This document shows positions 50,934-60,023 of a stretch of DNA of 64,000 nucleotides, piece by piece. Source of the DNA: JAABVY01 sp964627935 (GTDB taxonomy: Bacteria > Zixibacteria > MSB-5A5 > JAABVY01). Each line of letters begins with the position of its first letter. The first letter of the stretch is position 1. The stretch spans positions 62,001 through 126,000 of the forward strand of contig CAZVLB010000011.1 of NCBI GenBank assembly GCA_964627935.1, read 5' to 3'. The translations under genes and the position numbers were made by a program. The notes beneath the pieces were generated by a model. That model did no database searches, had not been told where the DNA came from, and saw only the letters and a program-made list of their open reading frames with translations.

Positions 50934-52979
50934 ATGCCTGCCAAAAAGAGAAGAAGAAAAAGCCCCCGTCCCAGTAAAAGACCTCGTAAACGATTCGTGG
51001 AAGCCGAGGATATCTGCCGCATAAAAAACCTCGGTAATATAGCCCTTTCCCCGGATGAAAAGAAAATAGCTTATACCTGCGAAACGGTTTCGGATGACAA
51101 AAAGAAGTACTACTCATGCATCTATGTCTATGATCTCGAAAGCGGCGAGAACCGCCAGTACACATTCGGCGAAATCAATGACCGTGGGCTGGCCTGGTCG
51201 CCCAACGGCAAGTACCTGGCTTTTGTATCCACGCGCGACAAGAAAACCGCCATCTATGTCATGCCCTCAACCGGCGGAGGCGAACGAAAAGTGCTGGAAA
51301 AGGACGGATCATTCAGCAACCTGGTCTGGACACCCGACAGCAAGGATATCGTCTATCAGTTCCGCTACAATGACTCCCATGAAGAAAAGGACGAGAAAAA
51401 GAAAAAAGAGGCGCCGGTATACCGTCATATTACAAGGCTTTATTACCGTGAGGATGGCACGGGATTTTTGCCCAAAGACAGATGGCATATCTGGAAAGTA
51501 AACGTTAAAAGCAGCAAGGATTATCAGCTCACCAAAGGCGACAAATATGATGATATGCAGCCGAATGTTTCGCCCAATGGCAAATCGATCGTCTTCGTCT
51601 CCAATCACAGCAAGGACCCCGACCTGGACTCTCTGCGGCTGGACCTTTTTATAATTCCCATCGACGGCGGCAAACAGAAAAAGGTGCCCACTCCTGCCGG
51701 TCCTGCGCTCTCACCATCATTCTCGCCCGACGGCAAAAAAATCGCCTATCTCGGGCATACCAACCCGGATGATGAATGGGGCGTGACCAATTTTCATGTC
51801 TGGACAGTCGGTACCGATGGCAAGCCCGCCGCCAAGGACCTGGTACATAAATTCGACCGTTCTGCCATGGATGTCACGATCGGCGATATGGGTGAGGGCT
51901 TCGCTATGCCCAGCCCGGAATGGACCCCGGATGGCAAAAGGCTGTATTTTATCGCTTCGGATATGGGCTGCACGCATCTGTTCTATGTTCCCACCAGGGG
52001 TGGTCTGCCCACGCGGGTAACCCGTCGCGAAATCCATCTCAAGGGCTTTGCCTTAAATGGCAAAAAGAAAAAAGTGGCCGCAATCGTATCCGATCTCAAA
52101 TGTCCCTCGCGCCTGGAATATTTCCCGGCCGTATTCGATGGCGACAAGCGCAGCAAATCATATTTCGATCCCAATCAGACCCTATTCAACAAGATCACTT
52201 TCCCGACAGTCAATGAGGTCTGGTTCAAGGCTCATGATGGTTTCGAATTGCAGGGCTGGCTGGTCAAACCGCCCGATTTCAAAAAGAGCAGGAAATATCC
52301 GGCAATCCTCGAGATTCATGGCGGGCCGCGCGCCCAGTACGGATTTACATTTTATCACGAAATGCTCTACCTGGCCTCCAACGGCTATGTCGTCTTCTAT
52401 ACCAATCCGCGCGGCGGTTCCGGCCGTGGCGAAACCTTTGCCGATGGTATCGTGGCTGACTGGGGCTCGATCGATTATGAGGACTGCATGTCGGCCGCGG
52501 ATTATATCGAGAAACTGCCCTATGTCAACAAGAAAAAGATCGGCGTCACCGGCGGATCATACGGAGGCTTTATGACCAACTGGATGGTCGGCCACACCAA
52601 CCGCTTCAGGGCCGCGGTTACCCAGAGATCGGTGGTCGACCTGAACAGCTTCGTGGGATCATCCGATTTTGGCTATGACCTGGCCCGTGAATTCAAGGGT
52701 TATCCCTGGACCAATCCCGAAGCCTACGAACGCTGCTCACCATTGAACTATGTCGAAAATATCAAAACACCTCTGCTGATCATCCATTCCGAACAGGACC
52801 TGCGCTGTGCCATAGAGCAGGCCGAACAGTTGTTCGTGAAAATGAAACTGATGAAGAAGAAAGTCGAGTTCGTCAGGTTTCCGGAGGAGCCTCACGGCCT
52901 TTCCCGTCATGGCCGTCCAGACCGGCGAATCGCCCGTCTGGAATGGATTCTTAAATGGTTCAAGAGGTATATGAAATAA
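50934..52979 (+). CDS. S9-family (prolyl-oligopeptidase-type) serine peptidase
   Basis: 681 aa, AAGGAATTCAA before the ATG, no signal peptide. Residues about 20-420 form a PD40/WD-like propeller (LAWSPNGKYLAFVSTR, PNVSPNGKSIVFVSNH, PSFSPDGKKIAYLGH). The C-terminal alpha/beta hydrolase has the catalytic Ser in TGGSYGGFMTNW (about 540), Asp in HSEQDLRC (about 621) and His in EEPHGLSRHG (about 653). It matches acylaminoacyl/dipeptidyl-peptidase-type S9 enzymes acting on short peptides, probably in the cytoplasm. The first 18 residues are unusually basic (AKKRRRKSPRPSKRPRKR). A terminator follows. Confidence 0.92.
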   Translation: MPAKKRRRKSPRPSKRPRKRFVEAEDICRIKNLGNIALSPDEKKIAYTCETVSDDKKKYYSCIYVYDLESGENRQYTFGEINDRGLAWSPNGKYLAFVSTRDKKTAIYVMPSTGGGERKVLEKDGSFSNLVWTPDSKDIVYQFRYNDSHEEKDEKKKKEAPVYRHITRLYYREDGTGFLPKDRWHIWKVNVKSSKDYQLTKGDKYDDMQPNVSPNGKSIVFVSNHSKDPDLDSLRLDLFIIPIDGGKQKKVPTPAGPALSPSFSPDGKKIAYLGHTNPDDEWGVTNFHVWTVGTDGKPAAKDLVHKFDRSAMDVTIGDMGEGFAMPSPEWTPDGKRLYFIASDMGCTHLFYVPTRGGLPTRVTRREIHLKGFALNGKKKKVAAIVSDLKCPSRLEYFPAVFDGDKRSKSYFDPNQTLFNKITFPTVNEVWFKAHDGFELQGWLVKPPDFKKSRKYPAILEIHGGPRAQYGFTFYHEMLYLASNGYVVFYTNPRGGSGRGETFADGIVADWGSIDYEDCMSAADYIEKLPYVNKKKIGVTGGSYGGFMTNWMVGHTNRFRAAVTQRSVVDLNSFVGSSDFGYDLAREFKGYPWTNPEAYERCSPLNYVENIKTPLLIIHSEQDLRCAIEQAEQLFVKMKLMKKKVEFVRFPEEPHGLSRHGRPDRRIARLEWILKWFKRYMK

Positions 52980-53011
52980 TTGCAATAATCTCTGAATAAA
53001 TAGTAAAACGT

Positions 53012-53046
53012 CGGCCTGCGTCTGAATGATGCAGGCCGGTTTTTTA
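53012..53046 (+). terminator. Intrinsic terminator after the S9 peptidase gene
   Basis: CGGCCTGC / GCAGGCCG with an 11-base loop, followed by GTTTTTTATT. Confidence 0.85.
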
Positions 53047-53186
53047 TTCTGTGCAATAACTGCTCAAACATTGATTACTGCATATACGACTTCTGCTGAC
53101 AAAAATATGTATCAGAGGCTTCGGAAGTCCACAGGACAAATTATGAATCATTTGGAGTGCAGAAGGCGAAGGCAAATTCGGTCTGA

Positions 53187-54389
53187 TCACCTGTCTTCAT
53201 GAGATACAGTCAGGTTATGAGCTTTCCTGACCGCATTCCAATCCTCACGGTTGCGCACCGCCCGATCACCATCGATTTTGTGGATCACTTTCGGATAGCA
53301 CCAATCATCTCTGTCTTCACATCTGACCACATAAACACTCTGTACCGACTGATGATCAAAATCGCGCCAGGTTTGCTGATCCTTCAAGAAAGTATAGCTG
53401 TGATTTTCGAGCTGGTCAATAATGCCCTCTACATCAAAACCACCGGCTCGTTCTACCGCGGCACGGTATTCATAGATAACGGCATATATCGCTGCGTCTA
53501 TATCAGAAGGGTATGAATCATAAACACTCCTGAAATCCTCAACGAATTTAATCCCGCGCGGATAATTATGCCGATAGGCCGCATCCGGGCACCATGCAAC
53601 TGTGCCAATCAGGCCAGACAGCACATCAGGTTCTATCGATTTCAGCAGTTGATTATGCAGAGAAGGTACAGCAAGCTGAATATTTAAATCCAGATCATTG
53701 ATTTGATTCAATGCATTAATCAAGTCGCCATGATTGAGGTTCAGGATCAATACATCCGGCGCTTCACTTACTACAGCCTTAATTTCATCCGTGAAATCCT
53801 CTTCACCGGATGATACCAGTATGCCGCTATGATATTCGGGATCATTGCTCATGCTGAACCTGCGCAAAACAGACTCATTGGTCATGCCCTGGATATCGTC
53901 ATTGGAGACATACATAAAGCGGCCCTCGGGATAAGTCTCATGCAGGTACGTTCCCAGTGAATAGGCCGCCATCCAGCTGTTAAGACATTCACGAAACGAA
54001 TATTTGCCTGCTTCTGTACCGGTTAATGAATTGGAATGTGCGGATACTGCAAAAAACGGTACTGATTTTGAGTTGCAGATTTTGGCGGCTTCAAGCGCAT
54101 GATTATCGGAGACCGCCCCGATAATCACATTGACTTGTTCTTTATCGATCATGTCAAAAACAATCTGCCGGGTGGGGCCCTGATTCGAGCCCGTCTCCCG
54201 GCAGATAAGTTCTATCTCATGCGCGAGTATCCCGCCCAGCGAATTGATCTCTTCCGTGGCCATCCGTGCCGATCCGGGTATATCCTGATCCTGATCACAT
54301 ATCAGGCCGATCCGAAGGTTACTATCCTGCGCCATTACAAGGCAGGTCAGAATCAGCAACAAGACCGGGACAGCCACTGCCCTCTGCAA
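53187..54389 (-). CDS. Periplasmic branched-chain-type ligand-binding protein
   Basis: 400 aa from a TTG at 54389, chosen because AGGAGGAGGG lies just upstream and a signal peptide follows (MQRAVAVPVLLLILTCLVMA). The frame stays open 84 codons further, but that part overlaps the porin gene and looks like a shadow. The mature protein has the Peripla_BP_6 two-lobe pattern: LRIGLICDQDQDIPGSARMATEEINSLGG-type start, VNVIIGAVSDNHALEAA, FFAVSAHSNSL and RFMYVSNDD. Such proteins bind amino acids or amides for ABC uptake or sensing. No ABC permease or ATPase gene is nearby; it pairs with a porin 46 bases upstream. Confidence 0.78.
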   Translation of the reverse strand: MQRAVAVPVLLLILTCLVMAQDSNLRIGLICDQDQDIPGSARMATEEINSLGGILAHEIELICRETGSNQGPTRQIVFDMIDKEQVNVIIGAVSDNHALEAAKICNSKSVPFFAVSAHSNSLTGTEAGKYSFRECLNSWMAAYSLGTYLHETYPEGRFMYVSNDDIQGMTNESVLRRFSMSNDPEYHSGILVSSGEEDFTDEIKAVVSEAPDVLILNLNHGDLINALNQINDLDLNIQLAVPSLHNQLLKSIEPDVLSGLIGTVAWCPDAAYRHNYPRGIKFVEDFRSVYDSYPSDIDAAIYAVIYEYRAAVERAGGFDVEGIIDQLENHSYTFLKDQQTWRDFDHQSVQSVYVVRCEDRDDWCYPKVIHKIDGDRAVRNREDWNAVRKAHNLTVSHEDR

Positions 54390-54435
54390 AAAATCCCTCC
54401 TCCTGGATAAGGCAGATCCCGCGCTATACGTAATC

Positions 54436-55605
54436 TTAGAAATTGAGAATAAAAGCTGACTGGGCGCGGACCACTTTGGCACGGTCACCCTCAATATAAT
54501 CGGTTCTCCAGTGCGAGACCTCGAATGCCAGCGTAACCGGAGCAACCGGTGAATAACTGACATTGCCGAAATAGGCCTGGTTATAGGACCTGTTTCCGGT
54601 CGAAAGCTCTTCATCATCCGGATTATCCACACCGGCGCCAAACGAGAACTTCACCTTGGGAACCGGCTTGAACCATAATGATCCCCAGCCGCCATAAGCC
54701 TTGAGGCCCTCAACACGGTTGGTATTGGTGATACCGCCCATATAGCTTCCCAGGTTGGAACCGCTGAATGCCTCGGCGGAAACACCGACACCGCTGGCCA
54801 GCGCAAACTGGAAGTGGCCAAAAACACCCCAGCTGTCGTACTGCTCCTTATTGCCCATATTGGTCTCGGCATTCAGACGTCCCCACAAACCGGCTACGCC
54901 GACACGCAGACTGCTGCCGGATTCGAATTTGTGGTTAACATCAACACCTGTCTGGAATGACGGAATACCGGCATCGGTACCATCATCGGTCTTATCATCC
55001 TCTTCGCCCAGCGCCAGGCTGAAGCTGAAGGCGGGATCATCATCACTGCCGATTGTGCGGAAAAATCCGCCGGCAACTGTGACCGAGGTGTTATCGCCGG
55101 TCTGGGCCTGGTATGACAGGCGCACCTGCGGACGGCGATACTGGGTGTTTCCGCATCCCCACAGCACGGGATAGTTGACTGTCGAGGGATTGAGCGGTGA
55201 AATCAGGTCCCAGGTCTGTCCGGCCAGAAGCTCGAAACCCTGCGATCTGACGGTGAAGAAGGCATGACGGAACAGCACACTGGCCTTGTTTTCGCCACCT
55301 GCCGAACCATACAGATCCAGCTCAACCTTACCGGAAACATTCACATCACCCAGATTTTTACCGACCGCGGCAAAACCGAAACGGCTCTGCTTGTGAGTCA
55401 TGTTGAACTGGGCATCATCATCTTCCTGTCCGACCGGGTTGGCCCACATGGCAAAATTGCCGTGGCTGGTCGGATTCTGGTCATAGGCCGCATCCAGTTT
55501 GACATAACCATACCAGTTAACATCAAAACTGGGCTTTTCATCGGCCCACACGGGTGCTGACAGCACAAATGTCAGGGCTGTCAAAATAAGTAAGATCTTG
55601 CGCAT
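54436..55605 (-). CDS. Outer-membrane porin, DcaP-like
   Basis: 389 aa, signal peptide ending PVWADE. The mature protein starts with WYGYVKLDAAYDQN and has many amphipathic strands, KQSRFGFAAVGKNLGD, GQTWDLISPLNPSTVNYP and a final Phe (SAFILNF), as in 16-strand trimeric porins of the DcaP type. It would allow diffusion of small anionic solutes. The downstream periplasmic binding protein suggests the two handle one substrate class. GGGGAAGAGG precedes the ATG. Confidence 0.78.
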   Translation of the reverse strand: MRKILLILTALTFVLSAPVWADEKPSFDVNWYGYVKLDAAYDQNPTSHGNFAMWANPVGQEDDDAQFNMTHKQSRFGFAAVGKNLGDVNVSGKVELDLYGSAGGENKASVLFRHAFFTVRSQGFELLAGQTWDLISPLNPSTVNYPVLWGCGNTQYRRPQVRLSYQAQTGDNTSVTVAGGFFRTIGSDDDPAFSFSLALGEEDDKTDDGTDAGIPSFQTGVDVNHKFESGSSLRVGVAGLWGRLNAETNMGNKEQYDSWGVFGHFQFALASGVGVSAEAFSGSNLGSYMGGITNTNRVEGLKAYGGWGSLWFKPVPKVKFSFGAGVDNPDDEELSTGNRSYNQAYFGNVSYSPVAPVTLAFEVSHWRTDYIEGDRAKVVRAQSAFILNF

Positions 55606-55976
55606 CCTCTTCCCCTTTGCTTAAGGTACGCTTGTTATTTTATAGTTTACTTTTATCCAAAGATTAACTGCTGTTATTTTCGGACATTATCCCTCAGTCA
55701 GTTAGCCTATGTGCTGTATAAATATTGAGCAGATGGGAACTTATGAGATTCAGACAGGATTACCTTATAACCGCCGGATGAGTTTTTTCAAAATAAATGT
55801 ATTTTTCATACACCATTTTCGCACTATATTAAGATGCTTAACCGTCAAAATCGTTCCTGCCTTCAAACTGGGGAATTTGATGCGATCTTGATATTAATTG
55901 CTTATCTTGGATTCACGGCCGGTTTTAAAACAAAATCCGCCGTATAACTCATCTTCTCAGGCAGATACGGCAGTTA
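55606..55976. other. Divergent intergenic region between the porin and sigma/CHAT operons
   Basis: AT-rich. On the minus strand a TATAAA-like element near 55640 could serve the porin gene. No convincing promoter for the sigma gene, no RNA gene and no clear hairpin were found. Confidence 0.35.
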
Positions 55977-56549
55977 ATGAACAAAAAAGACCCGGAATTT
56001 CTAAAATCATTACTCGAAAAAGCCTGTAAAGGCGATGCTCAGGCATGGCATGATCTCATCGACCTGATCGCCCCGGTTATTTTCTCGATCTGCAGAAAAA
56101 GCCGGCTCTCCCGCGATGAAAGCTTCGATGTTTTTGGCCAGATTTGCTATGAACTCATCCGGGATATCAAGAAAATCAAATCCCCCCAGGCACTATTCTC
56201 ATTTGTGGCCACCATTACAAGGCGCAAGATCTATGGCTATTTCCAGCGCATTAATCTCATGGAATATATCGACCCGCATGATTCACAGGCAGTTAGCGGG
56301 GATGCCGAGGATGTTCCGGAGCAGATTTATGAACAGGTCAGAAGACGGGAATTGATTCTGGATGCCATCGATGAATTGCCGGATCGTGACGGCAAACTGC
56401 TGAAAATGCTCTTTCTCGATCCGGATCGGCCATCATATGAGGAGATTTCCCGGAGCCTTGATATGCCACAGGCCTCGATCGGGCCCACACGTGGACGGGC
56501 TCTGGAGAAATTGTATCGAATACTGAAACGTCGCAAGTTTAAATTATAG
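55977..56549 (+). CDS. ECF-like sigma-70 family factor of the CHAT module
   Basis: 190 aa. Region 2 is visible (ACKGDAQAWHDLIDLIAPVI, then DESFDVFGQICYELIRDI and ALFSFVATITRRKIYGYFQR, the -10 recognising helix). Region 4 is a good HTH: AIDELPDRDGKLLKMLFLDPDRPSYEEISRSL, DMPQASIGPTRGRALEKL. The linker is short, so it belongs to the ECF-type two-domain sigma factors. No Shine-Dalgarno is seen. It is the first gene of an operon with an anti-sigma-like gene 45 bases downstream and a TPR-CHAT protease. Confidence 0.85.
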   Translation: MNKKDPEFLKSLLEKACKGDAQAWHDLIDLIAPVIFSICRKSRLSRDESFDVFGQICYELIRDIKKIKSPQALFSFVATITRRKIYGYFQRINLMEYIDPHDSQAVSGDAEDVPEQIYEQVRRRELILDAIDELPDRDGKLLKMLFLDPDRPSYEEISRSLDMPQASIGPTRGRALEKLYRILKRRKFKL

Positions 56550-56594
56550 GTATTTTTTTGTATCGAAACCGAGACTTGAAATATAGGTGATTAA

Positions 56595-57167
56595 ATGGCT
56601 TTGAATGACAAAGATTTCGCTGAATTAAGCGCTTATCTGGGGGGCGAGATGAGTCCCGGTCAACGGAAGGATTTCGAAAAGCGGATGGCCCGTGACAGGG
56701 AACTGGCCCGGATGGCCGAGATGATCGAAAATCTGCGCCGTTCCGGAAGCGAATCAGAATGGGAGCAGATGTCCCGTCCGGCTCATGGCCTCCTGGACAA
56801 TATCCTTAAAGATCTGGGCAAGAGGTCCAAAAAACAGGCGGTCAGGATATTCGATTCACGTAACCTGCCGCAACCCGAGGGCGTCCGTCCGGCTACAGTG
56901 GAAACCCGTCGGCTCAAATATCGCCTGGACGAAAACCTTTTGGAGATATCACTTTACCCGGTTTCTCCCAGTTCATTCGAACTGATCGGCCAGCTTGGCG
57001 GCGTTGACAAACAGCTTGATATCGAGATAAATTCGGGGCGCAAAAAGCAAAAGACCCAATCCAATCAATTCGGTCTGTTTCGCTTCGCCCGGCTGGAAAA
57101 AGGGGACTATCAGTTAAAGATTCACAGCGGAAAGGAAGTTATCGCTACGGTTGATATAGACTTATGA
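56595..57167 (+). CDS. Anti-sigma-like protein without zinc ligands
   Basis: 190 aa, soluble. The N-terminus resembles the helical anti-sigma domain (LSAYLGGEMSPGQRKDFEKRM) but lacks the His-Cys-Cys zinc ligands. The C-terminus is a beta domain (NLLEISLYPVSPSSFELIGQL, FRFARLEKGDYQLKIHSG), comparable in layout to the last third of the ZAS protein at 7747-8607. Its stop overlaps the start of the CHAT gene (ATGA), so the products are made in step. It is likely the inhibitor of the upstream sigma factor and a possible CHAT substrate; the last point is a hypothesis. Confidence 0.6.
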   Translation: MALNDKDFAELSAYLGGEMSPGQRKDFEKRMARDRELARMAEMIENLRRSGSESEWEQMSRPAHGLLDNILKDLGKRSKKQAVRIFDSRNLPQPEGVRPATVETRRLKYRLDENLLEISLYPVSPSSFELIGQLGGVDKQLDIEINSGRKKQKTQSNQFGLFRFARLEKGDYQLKIHSGKEVIATVDIDL

Positions 57168-59911
57168 TAACGCTTGCTGATCTGAAAAAAATAAATACGG
57201 CGGAGGCCCTTGATAACTTTCTGGAACGGCAGTTCGAATCCGATCCGGAGCGCTTTATAGTTGAGGTCAACCGCAGTCTGAATCACCTGCTGCAAAGCGA
57301 TCTCAAACAGGCGCAGCAGCTTACAGATATGCTCGCGGATATTTTCAGGTACCTGCCGAAAAGATATAGTTCTCGCCTGAAAGCTATGACCGCCCGTGTA
57401 GATCACTGGAGCGGCAATTCAAAGCAGGCCCTGACATTGTATAAACAGGCCATAAAACAGATGATCTCCGGACATGAATATGAAACCGCCGCACGGACCC
57501 GTATGGGATTGATGGATGTCCTGATGTACCTGGGATACAATCAGGAGGCCCTCCAGCAGGGCCGTAAGGCGCTTAAGTATTTCCGGCGCAAGAACATGGA
57601 TTCAATGGCCGGACGGGTCATGACCAACATGGGCAATATCTATCATCGCCTCGACAATAACCGGATGGCCCTGCGCTACTACGATAATGCTCGCGAAATC
57701 TTCAAAGCCAATGACGGCATACCGTTGGCAATCGTCGACTACAACCGCGCCAACATTTTCACCAATATGGGTCATTTGAAGCAGGCCGAGAAACTCTACC
57801 GGGCAACATCGAAGATATATACCGATAACGACATGCATATCGCCGCCTGCAAAGCCGATTATTCACTGGCCTACCTCTATTTTCTAAGTGATAAATTCAG
57901 CCGGGCCCTGAAGATATTTGAGGGCACCTACGAAAGATTCCGTAAACTGGGCGACAATAAATCGGCCGCGGTGGTACGGCTCGATCTGGCTGAAATCAAC
58001 CTGTTTCTCAATCAGCCCGGGCTGGCTGTCATGCAGGCCGAGGAGCTGAAAAGCACATTCAAGAAGTTCAAACTCAATTATGAGCTTGGCAAAGCCGGAT
58101 ATTTCTCCGCCGAAGGGCTCTATCATCTGGGTGATAATCAAAATTCAGCCGGGCACTTAAATCAAGCCCTGAAGATCTTCGAAAAGGAGGACAACAAACT
58201 CTGGCAGGCAATGGCTAATCTCCTGCAGGGCAGGCTGGCCCTGGAACAGGGCAACTACCAAAAAGCCGCTGAATTAACCGGAAATTCGGGCGCGCTGTTC
58301 AAAAAAAGCGGGGATCATCGACGCTTAATTGATGCCAGTATCGTGGAAATTCAGGTTCTTCTCAGGGCCGGAGATTTAAAGCAGGCATCAAAATCGGCTG
58401 CAAATCTGCTAAAAAAGCATCCCTTGCGCTACCAGAGATATGAACTCTACAATATCCTGGGTCAGGTTGAAAAGCAACAGGGCAATTATAAAAAGGCGCT
58501 GGGATATTTCCGCAAGGCCGCCGGAACTTCCGAAGAGATGATTAAAAGCCTCTATCCCGATGAAATCCGCTATTTCTTCGCGCTGGGCAAGCAGGAGGTA
58601 TATGACAGCGCGGTGGACTGTCTCCTGAAGCTCAATCAGGTCAAGGACTCATTCCTCGAAAATTCTCATGCGCTGGCATTAATCAATGGGCGCCAGTCGT
58701 TTGAGCAAAAGCTCAGCAGCACGGTCCCGGAAAAGTATATCAGGCAACGCGAGGGCCTGCGGGCCAGGCTGAAGGAACTCAATCTCGTATCAAAAGGCGG
58801 CCAAAGATCGGCACACTCGCCAGGATTGAACGAACTGGAGAACAAACTCTGGCACACCGAACAAAGAATCCGCGCCATACTCTATCCCGGCCGTTCACAA
58901 ACTAGGATCGACCAGATTGATCTGCCTCAGATTCAATCCGCTCTCAAAGACAGGAAAAAGCTGGTTAATTTCCTCACTGCCGACAACAGAGTGGGTGCAT
59001 TTATTATTGACAAAGATCACATCCGCTATGTCGATTGCGACCTGGAACTTAATGAACTGGAACAAATAATCAGGGAAATGAGCTTCCTGATGGAAAACTC
59101 GGTCTATAGCTCGCTCTCCTCGGGCAGAAGCCTGACAGCTATTAATCATTATCTCAGGACGTTGTATCAGAAACTGATCGCTCCCCTGGAACTGGAAGCT
59201 AATATCAGAGAGCTGGTTATTCTGGCCGATGGCCTGTTTGGCCAGATTCCATATAATGCATTGCTGGACAATACAATACCGCTTTGCGACAAGTGTCAAA
59301 TCCGGCACACTGTAAGCCCGGCCGATCTTTTGGCCACAGGATCCAAATTCAGTACCAGCCTGACTTCCAGCATCTATGCGTCATCTGCCTCCGGTCTTCT
59401 CATGGTAGATCATGAAGCCGAATTGATTTCACAGGTATTCAGGAATGCCCGCCAATATATTGGCGCCGAGGCAAGTATAGAGAATTTCAAGGCCGGCCTG
59501 GAATCCTCGCAGGGATTTATCCACGTGGCCACCCATGCTTCCCGTTCAGCGGAAAATCCGCTTTTCTCGAGAATTTTACTAAACAATGGCCCCTTTTTCC
59601 CGTTCGATTTATTCGGGGCCCGAATTAAAGCTAAATTGATTACTTTATCCGGCTGCCAGACTGCCGCGCCCGGAATTTACTATGGCAACTCGTTCAGCCT
59701 GGCCAAGGCCTTCTATCAATCCGGGGCGGAAAATATTCTGGCTTCGCTCTGGCCCGTATCCGACAAAATAAGTATGATCTTCATGGTTGAGTTTTATAGG
59801 GAATTGGCGGACAGAAAAAACATTCAGGCCTCATATCATGAGGCTTTGCACAAAATCAGGCAGAAATGCGATAATCCGGCTTTCTGGAGCGCATTTATTC
59901 TGCTGGGATAA
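57164..59911 (+). CDS. TPR-CHAT caspase-like protease
   Basis: 915 aa, no signal or membrane helix. Residues about 60-480 are TPR repeats (ALTLYKQAIKQMI, RALKYFRRKNMDSMAGRVMTNM-type, NMALRYYDNA-like helices). Residues about 600-915 are a CHAT domain, a C14/separase-fold cysteine protease: DGLFGQIPYNALLD, catalytic His791 in HVATHAS, catalytic Cys831 in LSGCQTA, and the family end FSLAKAFYQSGAENILASLWPVSD. Both catalytic residues are intact, so it should be active. TPR-CHAT proteins are activated by partner binding (as Csx29 is by type III-E CRISPR). The start overlaps the anti-sigma-like gene by 4 bases. Confidence 0.92.
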   Translation: MITLADLKKINTAEALDNFLERQFESDPERFIVEVNRSLNHLLQSDLKQAQQLTDMLADIFRYLPKRYSSRLKAMTARVDHWSGNSKQALTLYKQAIKQMISGHEYETAARTRMGLMDVLMYLGYNQEALQQGRKALKYFRRKNMDSMAGRVMTNMGNIYHRLDNNRMALRYYDNAREIFKANDGIPLAIVDYNRANIFTNMGHLKQAEKLYRATSKIYTDNDMHIAACKADYSLAYLYFLSDKFSRALKIFEGTYERFRKLGDNKSAAVVRLDLAEINLFLNQPGLAVMQAEELKSTFKKFKLNYELGKAGYFSAEGLYHLGDNQNSAGHLNQALKIFEKEDNKLWQAMANLLQGRLALEQGNYQKAAELTGNSGALFKKSGDHRRLIDASIVEIQVLLRAGDLKQASKSAANLLKKHPLRYQRYELYNILGQVEKQQGNYKKALGYFRKAAGTSEEMIKSLYPDEIRYFFALGKQEVYDSAVDCLLKLNQVKDSFLENSHALALINGRQSFEQKLSSTVPEKYIRQREGLRARLKELNLVSKGGQRSAHSPGLNELENKLWHTEQRIRAILYPGRSQTRIDQIDLPQIQSALKDRKKLVNFLTADNRVGAFIIDKDHIRYVDCDLELNELEQIIREMSFLMENSVYSSLSSGRSLTAINHYLRTLYQKLIAPLELEANIRELVILADGLFGQIPYNALLDNTIPLCDKCQIRHTVSPADLLATGSKFSTSLTSSIYASSASGLLMVDHEAELISQVFRNARQYIGAEASIENFKAGLESSQGFIHVATHASRSAENPLFSRILLNNGPFFPFDLFGARIKAKLITLSGCQTAAPGIYYGNSFSLAKAFYQSGAENILASLWPVSDKISMIFMVEFYRELADRKNIQASYHEALHKIRQKCDNPAFWSAFILLG

Positions 59912-59916
59912 GATTA

Positions 59917-60023
59917 TGATCAGACAATGCTATCAAACAAAACTGAATTCGGCTTGTTTTATATCGGAGCTTGCAAAATCAGGACTCGAAAATTATATTT
60001 TGAATATCGGAGTTAGCTTATGA
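59917..60023 (+). CDS. Possible 35-codon linking ORF
   Basis: An ATG at 59917 opens a short frame (MIRQCYQTKLNSACF) whose stop overlaps the ATG of the subtilase gene as ATGA. The peptide has no recognisable feature and no clear ribosome site. It may only serve translational coupling, or be chance. Confidence 0.25.

Noticed and set aside
54390..54641. 84-codon N-terminal extension of the periplasmic binding protein frame
   Set aside because: It overlaps the 3' end of the porin gene, lacks coding character, and a ribosome site plus signal peptide support the TTG start at 54389.
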